The translations under genes were made by a program, and so were the position numbers. Shown in pieces: positions 9,471 to 18,724 of a stretch of 64,000 bases of DNA. The notes beneath the pieces were generated by a model. It was not told the DNA's origin and searched no databases. It was given only the letters and a program-made list of their open reading frames with translations. Source of the DNA: an uncultured Spartobacteria bacterium (lineage in GTDB: Bacteria; Verrucomicrobiota; Verrucomicrobiia; Chthoniobacterales; Chthoniobacteraceae); the NCBI GenBank assembly GCA_903882875.1, contig CAIRYQ010000084.1, forward strand, positions 1 to 64,000, given 5' to 3'. The first letter of the stretch is position 1. Each line of letters opens with the position of its first letter.

Positions 9471-10064
9471 ATGAAACTCTCCGCACTTGCGCTCGTTTTT
9501 CTCGGCGGCCTCGCTCTGCACGCGGGAGCCGCAATCAGCCCCATCCACGTTGACATCGAGGAGCACGCATCGTCGAAGCCGCCCAAAGCGACTCCGGGGC
9601 ATCCTGCGCTGAGCAACATTGCACAGCACCGCTCGCTGACGATCAAACTCACGAACAACTCGTCGGAGGCGCTCGGCGACATCGTGGTGAAATATTTCTT
9701 CATCGGCCACGACATGAAGGATCACAAACTGAAGGTGCTCCAGCACGGCGAACGGAAAGCTTCCCTCCCGCCGCAGAGGACGGCGACCGTCGAGAGCGAG
9801 GGCGCCGTGAATACTTACACCGAAGCGCACACGGAGATCGCAAAACCGAAGGGCAAATCGAAAGGCAGACCCAGGACGACCAAAGTCGCGGCATCCGGAC
9901 AGAAAGTGGTCGGCTACGCGGTGCAGGTCTTCAGCGGCACAAAGCTGGAGGAGGAGAAATACACCGCGCCGGACTACAAGCAGATCGTCGCTGAAAGCAG
10001 CCCGAGCCTGATGCAGCAGCCCGACGAAAAGAAGCCTTCGAAAAAATCGCCGAAGAAAAATTAG
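9471..10064 (+). CDS. Small secreted protein of unknown function
   Basis: This protein of 197 residues has a signal peptide (MKLSALALVFLGGLALHAGAA). The centre is beta-rich (RSLTIKLTNNSSEALGDIVVKYFFIGHDMKDHKLKVL), and the C-terminal tail is very basic (KKPSKKSPKKN). The central strand pattern suggests an immunoglobulin-like sandwich, but I do not recognise a family. ATG 9471 starts the signal peptide; the frame is open only a little further. It follows the dehydrogenase by about 50 bp on the same strand and may belong to that secreted module. No catalytic motif is seen. Confidence 0.7.
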   Translation: MKLSALALVFLGGLALHAGAAISPIHVDIEEHASSKPPKATPGHPALSNIAQHRSLTIKLTNNSSEALGDIVVKYFFIGHDMKDHKLKVLQHGERKASLPPQRTATVESEGAVNTYTEAHTEIAKPKGKSKGRPRTTKVAASGQKVVGYAVQVFSGTKLEEEKYTAPDYKQIVAESSPSLMQQPDEKKPSKKSPKKN

Positions 10065-10165
10065 GGTTTCCCCGGCGGATGCGGGCCGGGCTTCAAAATC
10101 CGCATGGAGCGACGCGCGGAAAACCCGCTCGCATTGTGGCCCTTTCTGCGTAGTGTCCGCGCCCG

Positions 10166-11578
10166 ATGCCGCTCGATCTCAAGAACCTCATCACCACCCG
10201 CCTCGGCGAAAACTACCAGCTCCACGAGCAGCACCTGAATTCCACGCTCGTCTCCGTGCAGCGGATCATCGGCTTTGATCACGTCTATGCGCAGGCGCGC
10301 GGCTGCTATCTTTACGACCTCGACGGGCACGACTACCTCGACTTCCTCAGCGGCTACAGCGTCTTCAACATCGGGCGCAACCACCCCGCCGTGCAGCAGG
10401 CCATCCGCGATGTGCTGGAAATGGATTTGCCGAACATGGTGCAGATGGATTGCTCGCTGCTCAGCGGCCTGCTCGCCGAGGCGCTGCTGAAAAAATTGCC
10501 ATCGCATTTGAACGCAGTGTTCTTTTGCAACTCGGGCACCGAGGCGATGGAGGGCGCGATCAAATTTGCGCGCGCAGCGACGGGACGCACGGGCCTCGTC
10601 TCGATGGACAAGGCATTTCACGGCCTCTCGAACGGCTCGCTGTCCGTGATGGGCGACGTGCATTTCCAGGAAGGCTTCGGCCCGCTGCTCGACAACTGCT
10701 CGCGCGTCGCGCTGGGCGACATCACGGCGCTGAAGGCGAAGCTCGAAAAACGCGACATCGCCGCGTTCATCATCGAGCCCGTGCAAGGCAAGGGCGTGCA
10801 GTTTCCGGGCGATGACTTCTACGCGAAGGCGCAGCAGCTCTGCCGCGAGACGGGGACGCTGTTCATCTGCGACGAAGTGCAGACCGGTCTTGGCCGCACG
10901 GGGCGCTGGTGGGGCTTCGAGCATTGGAATTTGGAGCCTGACATCATCACCGTCGCAAAATCGCTGAGCGGCGGCTACGTGCCGTGCGCGGCCATCGTTG
11001 CGCGACGCGAAGTGTATCAGAAGACTTTCAGTCGGCTGGACCGCTGCGTGGTGCATTCGTCCACGTTTGGCCGCAACAACCTCGCGATGGCGTGCGGCCT
11101 CGCGACGCTGCAGGTGATGGACGACGAGAATCTCGTCGAGCAGTCGCGTGCGAACGGCGAGGAACTGCGCCGCCGCATCGAGGCGCTGAAGGAAAAGCAT
11201 TCGCTGATCAAGGAAGTGCGCGGCCTCGGCATGATGATCGCGATCGAGTTCCAGAAGCCGAAGGAGTTCGCCGCGAAGATGGGTTGGAAGCTCCTGCACA
11301 TGGTCGAGTCCGAGCTGTTCGCGCAGATGATCGTGACGACGCTTTTCCGCAAGCACCGCATCCTCACGCAAATCGCCGGGCACGGCATGGACGTGGTGAA
11401 AATCCTCCCGCCGCTTGTCACGGGCGAAAAGGAAATCGAGCGGTTCGTGGGCGCGCTCGACTCGGTGCTCGCGGAATGCCGGAAGTTCCCCGGTCCGATC
11501 TGGGATTTCGGCTCGCAGCTCGTGAAGCACTCACTGCGCAGGAAGTCGCCGAAGGTCACGGCGACGGCGAAAGCGTAG
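10166..11578 (+). CDS. Class III PLP-dependent aminotransferase
   Basis: This protein of 470 residues shows the class III fold. GCYLYDLDGHDYLDFLSGYSVFNIGRNHP is at the N-terminus, FFCNSGTEAMEGAIKFAR is the PLP phosphate loop, FICDEVQTGLGRTGR holds the conserved Asp, and Lys265 in AKSLSGGYVP is the likely Schiff-base lysine. It transfers an amino group to a keto acid or aldehyde. Candidates are the ornithine, putrescine, 4-aminobutyrate or acetylornithine type, or HpnO-like enzymes of hopanoid clusters. No hopanoid genes lie nearby. The C-terminus after about residue 445 is basic and probably flexible. The neighbours do not name a pathway. Confidence 0.85.
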   Translation: MPLDLKNLITTRLGENYQLHEQHLNSTLVSVQRIIGFDHVYAQARGCYLYDLDGHDYLDFLSGYSVFNIGRNHPAVQQAIRDVLEMDLPNMVQMDCSLLSGLLAEALLKKLPSHLNAVFFCNSGTEAMEGAIKFARAATGRTGLVSMDKAFHGLSNGSLSVMGDVHFQEGFGPLLDNCSRVALGDITALKAKLEKRDIAAFIIEPVQGKGVQFPGDDFYAKAQQLCRETGTLFICDEVQTGLGRTGRWWGFEHWNLEPDIITVAKSLSGGYVPCAAIVARREVYQKTFSRLDRCVVHSSTFGRNNLAMACGLATLQVMDDENLVEQSRANGEELRRRIEALKEKHSLIKEVRGLGMMIAIEFQKPKEFAAKMGWKLLHMVESELFAQMIVTTLFRKHRILTQIAGHGMDVVKILPPLVTGEKEIERFVGALDSVLAECRKFPGPIWDFGSQLVKHSLRRKSPKVTATAKA

Positions 11579-11696
11579 CGGGACGAGGTGCAGAACCCGG
11601 TGCCGGCTGTCCACGGCGCGTGCGACAATTCTTTTACAAACTCCGCACTGCGGCCTGACACGGCGCGCTCCGGCGCACATAGTGTGAGGCGCAACG

Positions 11697-14696
11697 ATGA
11701 AGAAGAACGTCTGGATTTTCCTGTTTGCGGTGCTGCTGCCGAGCGTGGTGCTCGGCTGGCTGGCTTTGCGCAGCGCGGAGGAACAGCAGATCGTCTTCGA
11801 GCGCAGGACGGCGGAACTTTACCAGAAGGAGACGGATTCGCTCGCGGTAACCGTGCGCGACACGGTGGATGCGGAGCGGCGCGCATTCGGCGAGACGGTC
11901 CACCGGCTGCTCGCACGCGGCGACGCGGAGGCGCTCGCGCGGGATTTTACAAATACGCTCGCGGATGCGTGGGAGGTGAAGGCCGTGGGTTTCGCGATCA
12001 ACCGCGACGGGAAACTCGCGTCGCCGTCCGTCGCGTCCGCGTCGAAGCAGCCGGAGCTTCAGCGGTTTCTCATCGGGAACGGCAGCTTCCTCACGAGCAC
12101 CGAGCCGGCGATCGTCTACAACTCGGCCGGCGACAATAACGCACTGCGGAACCCGAAGAATGAATATGGAAAAGGCCGCGCATTCGCGGGGCAGGCCGCG
12201 GGCAATGCGTATGCGAACACGGCGAACGCCGCGCCCGCGTCCGGAAATGGGACGAAGGATGCCGCGCAAGCTGCCGATGGAAAGACCGCTGGAAATGAGG
12301 TCGTGCTCCTCAACGATCGGGGCATCGGATCCGGAAACAGCATGATGAATCTTGGGAACCAACCGAACGATCCCGCCGGACTCCCAGGGCTGAAACAAAT
12401 CCAGCCGCAGGCTCCGATGAATCTCGGCACGACGATCGGGCCGACGGAAACGCAGACGCTCATGCTCAACAACATCGCGCAAAGTGTCTGCCAGATCATC
12501 CCAAACGCCGGCGCATTTGACTTCACCGGCCTCGTGTCCGCGCAGCCTGCACAGACGCTCGCGGCGCCGCTGAACGGAATGCCCCCGCCAAACATCATGC
12601 CGGGGAGCACGACGACGCTCAATTTTTCGTCACAAGGATTTGGCAGCGTGCAGCGGAAGGAAGCAGCCGGTTCTGCACCCGCGCCGGTCGTCCAGCCGGG
12701 TTTGTCCGCTGCGCCGATGGATACTGGCAAAAAGGAAACTCCTTCGTCGGCTGCGCCTTCGCCCACACTCGCAGCCGGAGGAGGGATCGCCGACGATCCG
12801 GTTCAGCGGAGGGCTCGTGAATTGAAGCTCGCGGAGAAGGAGTCCGCAAAATCAGGCATCGCTCCGGCAGGAAAGCCGGGTGGACTCCCGCTGGAGGTTG
12901 CGACGATGAAAATGAAATCTGCACAACCGACCGCGAGCGATGCGCTCCAAAAAGCCGCTGACGCCGAAAAAGGAGATCATCTGCTGCGAGACGCGCAGGC
13001 GTCGAAAGCGATGCCTTCCGCGGCACCCGTCCCGCAAGAAACCGAGGACCGCCCGACTTTGCCAAAAGCCGAAATGCTGCGCGCACAACCTGATCCCGCG
13101 GGTGCGGACAAGAAGCGCGACGTGCCTGCTCCCATGCCTCCGGGTGCCGCAGCACCGGCGCAGGCGCCGCTCCCGATGGGCCCGTCGTCCCCCGCATCAC
13201 GTGTCGCAGAAGATCAGGCGCGGAATTTTCCGGTGGCAAAAGCGCAGGCGGCGCCGCAGGGCGCATCACGGATTTTCCGCAAAGCCGACGCGCCGGCGGG
13301 CGCGCGGCCTGCGGACGAGGCGCCTGCGGAATCGCCACCGCTCGCAAAAAACGCGCTCGCGCTGAACCTCGCAAACAACGTCACGAGGCAGGTCGAGCCG
13401 CAGCAGATGCTCGGGCAGCAGAGCGCCGCGGTGTCCTCGATCATCCCGGAGACGGCGGAATTTCGCAGCCTCACCGAGGAGGGCGACGAAGGGCTCGTCG
13501 CGCGCTTCGTGCAGGACAAACTGAACCTCATCTTCTGGGTGCGCCCGCCCGAGGCGCCGGAGATGATCTTCGGATGCCTCGTCGAGGCCGCGCATTTTCC
13601 CGACCTGTGGAAGGACGTGCTCGATCGGCACGCCGCATCATCGCGCGGTTCGCGGGCGTCGCTGGAACCGAAGCCGGAGTTTGTCCTCGCGCTGCTCGAT
13701 GATCGCGGCAAGCCCGTCGCGACCCAGCCCGCGGACGCGGACGCGCGCGACTGGAAGCGGCCCTTCGTCGCGAGCGAAATCGGCGAGGCGCTGCCGCACT
13801 GGGAGGCGGCGCTCTATCTCGCAAGCCCGACGGCGCTCGCGGAAAGTGCGCGCGGACTGTGGCGCACGCTCGCATTCACCATCGCGGGCGCGGTGGCGCT
13901 CATCGCATTTGGCGGATGGCTCGTCGTCGCGGATGCGCGCAGGCAGCTCGCACTCGCGCAGCAGAAGACGGACTTCGTCTCGAACGTCTCACACGAACTC
14001 AAGACGCCGCTCACGAGCATTCGCATGTTCGCGGAGCTGATGCACGACCGACCGCAGCCCGCGGAAAAACAGAATCAGTATTTGCGCATTATCACCGTCG
14101 AGGCCGAGCGGCTCACGCGACTGATCAACAACGTGCTCGATTTTGCAAAAATCGGCCGCAAGCAGAAGCGGATCGAAAAGAAGCCGCTCGATCTTCATGC
14201 ACTCACCGCCCGCGTGTGGGAAGGACAGGAGATGCACCTGCGAGACGCAGGATTCACCACGCGCTGGGAGGCCGCACCGGGACCGTATCCCGTGCTCGGC
14301 GACGACGACGCGCTCGCCCAGGTGCTCGTGAACCTGCTCTCGAATGCGGAAAAATATTCGAACGGAAACAAGGATGTGGAGCTTCACACCTGGCTCGACG
14401 ACGGCCATGTGAACGTCTCCGTGCTGGACCGCGGCATGGGCGTGCCGAATGGCGATGACAAAAAAATCTTCGAGGCATTTTACCGCGCGCACGATTCGCT
14501 CGCGAGCGGCATCCAGGGCAGCGGCCTCGGCCTCACGCTCGCGCAGCGCATCGCGCACGAGCACGGCGGGGAGATTCGGTTTGAGCGTCGCGAGGGCGGC
14601 GGGTGCAGGTTCACATTGCGCGTGCCGCTGGCAAACGCGCAGGAGTCAGGAATCAAAGATCCGGGGGCAGAAAAAAGCTGGTCGCCTGACTCCTGA
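11697..14696 (+). CDS. Sensor histidine kinase with very long Ala/Pro-rich periplasmic region
   Basis: This protein of 999 residues has a first membrane helix at about 5-24 and a second at about 724-746. That leaves nearly 700 residues outside the membrane. Of these, about 150-600 are low-complexity Ala, Pro, Lys and Gly sequence. The first part (about 28-145) looks helical and the part before the second helix (about 600-720) looks folded. The cytoplasmic kinase is complete: His766 in FVSNVSHELKTP, the N box near 875 (VLVNLLSNAEKYS), and the G box near 941 (GSGLGLTLAQRIA). It would autophosphorylate and pass phosphate to the regulator encoded 44 bp downstream. Typical kinases are 350-600 residues, so the disordered insert is extreme. 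The signal is unknown. Confidence 0.9.
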   Translation: MKKNVWIFLFAVLLPSVVLGWLALRSAEEQQIVFERRTAELYQKETDSLAVTVRDTVDAERRAFGETVHRLLARGDAEALARDFTNTLADAWEVKAVGFAINRDGKLASPSVASASKQPELQRFLIGNGSFLTSTEPAIVYNSAGDNNALRNPKNEYGKGRAFAGQAAGNAYANTANAAPASGNGTKDAAQAADGKTAGNEVVLLNDRGIGSGNSMMNLGNQPNDPAGLPGLKQIQPQAPMNLGTTIGPTETQTLMLNNIAQSVCQIIPNAGAFDFTGLVSAQPAQTLAAPLNGMPPPNIMPGSTTTLNFSSQGFGSVQRKEAAGSAPAPVVQPGLSAAPMDTGKKETPSSAAPSPTLAAGGGIADDPVQRRARELKLAEKESAKSGIAPAGKPGGLPLEVATMKMKSAQPTASDALQKAADAEKGDHLLRDAQASKAMPSAAPVPQETEDRPTLPKAEMLRAQPDPAGADKKRDVPAPMPPGAAAPAQAPLPMGPSSPASRVAEDQARNFPVAKAQAAPQGASRIFRKADAPAGARPADEAPAESPPLAKNALALNLANNVTRQVEPQQMLGQQSAAVSSIIPETAEFRSLTEEGDEGLVARFVQDKLNLIFWVRPPEAPEMIFGCLVEAAHFPDLWKDVLDRHAASSRGSRASLEPKPEFVLALLDDRGKPVATQPADADARDWKRPFVASEIGEALPHWEAALYLASPTALAESARGLWRTLAFTIAGAVALIAFGGWLVVADARRQLALAQQKTDFVSNVSHELKTPLTSIRMFAELMHDRPQPAEKQNQYLRIITVEAERLTRLINNVLDFAKIGRKQKRIEKKPLDLHALTARVWEGQEMHLRDAGFTTRWEAAPGPYPVLGDDDALAQVLVNLLSNAEKYSNGNKDVELHTWLDDGHVNVSVLDRGMGVPNGDDKKIFEAFYRAHDSLASGIQGSGLGLTLAQRIAHEHGGEIRFERREGGGCRFTLRVPLANAQESGIKDPGAEKSWSPDS

Positions 14697-14712
14697 TTCC
14701 TGCTCTGACTCC
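14640..14712 (+). promoter_or_regulatory. Overlapping alternative hairpins between kinase and regulator genes
   Basis: CAGGAGTCAGG at 14640-14650 is perfectly complemented by CCTGACTCCTG at 14685-14695. CAGGAATCA at 14647-14655 is complemented by TGATTCCTG at 14694-14702. The two pairings share bases, so only one can form at a time. The element overlaps the last codons of the kinase gene and ends about 30 bp before the regulator start. It could tune regulator expression, but it could also be a repeated intergenic sequence that entered the gene end. Confidence 0.4.
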
Positions 14713-14740
14713 TCGCAACGCAGCGAGCAAAATTTTCAAA

Positions 14741-15436
14741 ATGAAAAAACACATCCTGATCGTCGAGGACGACGCCCACATCCGGCTCGGGCTGTGCGAG
14801 GCATTGCGCGCGGAGGGCTACGAGGTCACCGACTCCAGCTCGGGCACCGAGGCACTCCCGCTTTTCAAGCAACGCAAGCCCGATCTCGTCGTGCTCGACA
14901 TCATGCTGCCCGGCAAGAGCGGTTACGACATTTGCCGCGAGATCCGCGCGACGAAGAGTCGCGTGCCCATCCTCATGCTCAGCGCGAAAGGGCAGGAGGT
15001 GGACAAGGTCGTCGGCCTCGAACTCGGTGCGGACGACTACGTGACGAAGCCCTTTTCGCTCCGCGAATTCCTCGCGCGCGTACAGGCGCTGCTGCGGCGT
15101 TCGGACTTCACCGCCGAGCCCGCGGGCGATCTGCCGGAGGAGATCAAATTCGGAAAAGTACGCATCGAGACGAAGGCGCTGCGCGGCGTGCGCGGGAAGG
15201 AAAAATTCGAGCTGACGCCGCGCGAACTGAACGTGCTCGCGCTGCTTTTCCGCGAACGCGGCAACGCCGTCTCGCGCGACAAGATCCTGAACGAAATCTG
15301 GGGCATCGAATACTACGGCACGACGCGCACGCTCGATCAGCTCATCGTGAAGCTGCGCCAGAAAATCGAGGACGAGCCCGGCGAGCCTGTGCATCTGCTC
15401 ACCGTCCACGGCCTCGGCTACCGGCTCGACGCGTAG
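14741..15436 (+). CDS. OmpR/PhoB-family response regulator
   Basis: This protein of 231 residues has an N-terminal receiver domain with acidic pair Asp10-Asp11, phosphoacceptor Asp53 in VVLDIMLPG, and Lys103 in YVTKPFS. A C-terminal winged-helix domain follows (about 130-230), with ELTPRELNVLALLFRERGNAVSRDKIL and TVHGLGYRLDA. It binds DNA and controls transcription when phosphorylated by the kinase just upstream. The two genes form a kinase-first pair, 44 bp apart. Targets are not visible. All key residues are present. Confidence 0.94.
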   Translation: MKKHILIVEDDAHIRLGLCEALRAEGYEVTDSSSGTEALPLFKQRKPDLVVLDIMLPGKSGYDICREIRATKSRVPILMLSAKGQEVDKVVGLELGADDYVTKPFSLREFLARVQALLRRSDFTAEPAGDLPEEIKFGKVRIETKALRGVRGKEKFELTPRELNVLALLFRERGNAVSRDKILNEIWGIEYYGTTRTLDQLIVKLRQKIEDEPGEPVHLLTVHGLGYRLDA

Positions 15437-15505
15437 CTTCGCGCGGAATCCCGCAGTTTCATTCTGCTTGGCCTGCCGTCGAAGGAATGCTGAAACAGAC
15501 ACCCT

Positions 15506-17221
15506 ATGAAACCCCCATTAGGGCTCGTCCTGTCATTGGTGTTGTCTTTCGTCGCGAGTGCGGAGGAGGGAACCGCGAGCGCCGCACGGCTCCTGCCTCC
15601 GGAGACGGTGATGTTCGCGGAGTTGCACGACCTGCCGCGCACGGTCGAGCGGTTCAGGAATACGTGCTGGGCCGAGATCGCCCGCGAACCGGAGATGCGG
15701 GATTTTTTCAAGAACCTGGGCCCAATGCTTGAAAAGCAGACGCCCGAGATAACGCGCGGCATCCTGGATGCAATCGCCAAGGCGGGGCCGGCCGCCGGTT
15801 TTTTCGCCCTGACCGAAATGCCGACACCCAAAGTGACGCGGGTGCCAAAAATGATCCTCGGAATTTCCTATCGAGGCGAGGCGCTGCACGCGCAGGCCCT
15901 GCTTGAAAAATTCCGCGACGCAATCCTCGCCGGCTCCCATGCGAAGGTGAAGTCCTCGAAGGAAACGATCGAAGGCACCGAGGTCGAAACTTTTGCCAAC
16001 AGCAAGTCCTCGCTCTCAGTCGTCCACGCAGACAAGTAAATCCTCGTGGCGACGGACAGGCAGCTCATGCTCGATGCGCTCGCGCGCAAGGCTGGGCACG
16101 GACCAGCTTCCCTCGCGCAGACCGACGCATGGAAAGCCGCGGCGAAGGAGGCTGTCGCCGAGCCGGACATGACGGCCTTTCTTGATTGCCAGAGCATGAT
16201 GAAGAAGCTCATGGAGGCCGGTGGCAGGGACACCGCGGTACTGACGGCGTTCCAGTCTTTCCTGCCGGAATTTGTGTCCGTCTCGACGAAATTTGACGGA
16301 CGCCTCATGCGCGAGCGGGCCTACGCGCAATTCAAAATGGTGCTGCCCCGTTCCGAGTCCAAGCATCGCTCGCTGGCATTCACCGGTGAGGACACTTTTG
16401 CCTACGTGGAAACCAACGTCGCGGGTGCCGTGGCGGCTGTGGAAAAAATCGCCGAGTTCGAACCGTCCATCAAGGACAGCAGCGAGCTGGGGCAATTCGG
16501 ACTCAGCTTCGACGACATTCCGAAAACGTTCGGTTCGGAAATCGCGATCGTCTCGGACTGGGAGTCCGGTGCGCTGGCGTTCCCGACGCTGTTCGCGTCC
16601 GTCGAACTGAAGGACGCGGAGAAGGGACGCAAGTTTGGCGGGCTGATCACCAGCGCGATGGGCTCCGGTGGCGAAGTGATCCAGAAGGATTATCACGGGA
16701 CGATGCTCTGGAGCCTGAAGGGCCCGATCCCGCTTTTTCAACCGACCCTCGCGGTGACCGACACGCATCTGATGTTCGGCATCAATCAGGGATCGGTCAC
16801 AGCGGCCCTCGATCACGCGAAGGATGGCAAGTCCATCGCCGGATCCGCACCCTTCGTCGCTGCGATGAAAACCGTGGCCGATTCCAATGACGGACTCGCG
16901 TACGTGGATTGCGGGCGGCTCGTCGAACGGCTTTACGAACGCGCCCGCCCGTTCATCACGGATGCCATTGCCCACAGCCCGGAGCTGGCGAAGCATTTCG
17001 ATGTGTCGCTGCTGCCGAAGATTGAGACCTTGAAGCGAAACATGCCGTCGTTTCTCGCAGGCTTCCAAGCTGGCGAGCACGGTTATGTCATCGAGAGCAC
17101 CGGACCGGTCACCTACCTCTCGGGAGTGGGCGGCGCGGCGTTTCTGGGGGGATTTTTCACATTCAAACGACAGGCTGCGCACGCAGCCGAGGAAGCCGCG
17201 CGCGCACAGAAAGACAGGTAG
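15506..17221 (+). pseudogene. Secreted protein of unknown family, interrupted by an in-frame stop
   Basis: A signal peptide (MKPPLGLVLSLVLSFVASAEE) starts at 15506. The frame runs to a TAA at 16037-16039 inside VHADK-stop-ILVATDRQLMLDA, then continues in the same frame to 17221. Together this would be about 571 residues. The ILVATD strand after the stop belongs with the sequence before it, so this reads as one gene with a nonsense change, not two genes. A GTG at 16046 could restart translation but would lack a signal peptide and has no clear ribosome site. I do not know the function. The pattern, repeated AGPAAGFFAL and LLVATD segments and a C-terminal helix, resembles DUF3352-like secreted proteins. 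Read mapping would separate a true pseudogene from an assembly error. Confidence 0.75.
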
Positions 17222-17374
17222 CGGCGCTCGCCGGGGTGCAATTGGATTCTGATGCTTCGACGGGATCGGGGAGAAAGTCCTCGGCCCCCGCAGGCGTGTG
17301 GACGAGGCGACTTTCGCCCTTGCCTCGCAAGGGCGCATGGGTAGCCTCCGCGCCCTCTCAAACTTCCTCGACTC

Positions 17375-18409
<1,035 letters not shown>

Positions 18410-18724
18410 GTTCTCCGACGCGGTTTTCTACGGACTGCACGGACGAGAGGCCACGGCGGAAATTGTTCTTCCGCGGCAGCGTGATCGGGAACATCAATTT
18501 GAATGCGGAGGGAAGCCCTTCTCCCGTTCTGCGTGCTTCTCTTTCCAAACTCTGCGCCCTCGTCCCAATGAGGATCCAGTCAACCGTCTGAAAAATAATC
18601 TGGGCCATCCGTGCGAGCTTCTTCCTCCTCGGCACCCAAGTTTCCGCATTGGTTTCGGACTGTCTAAGCAGCGCCCCGTGCGGCAGGTTGACCTCCGCAT
18701 TCCCCAAAATCCGAAACGCGCCCT
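18410..18724. other. Gene-free stretch before the PSCyt/DUF1592 operon
   Basis: About 315 bp without a believable gene. Short frames here lack codon bias and family resemblance. I see no strong hairpin or tRNA. It probably holds the promoter of the downstream tandem of PSCyt/DUF1592 and DUF1552 genes, but no clear -35/-10 pair can be picked. Confidence 0.5.
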
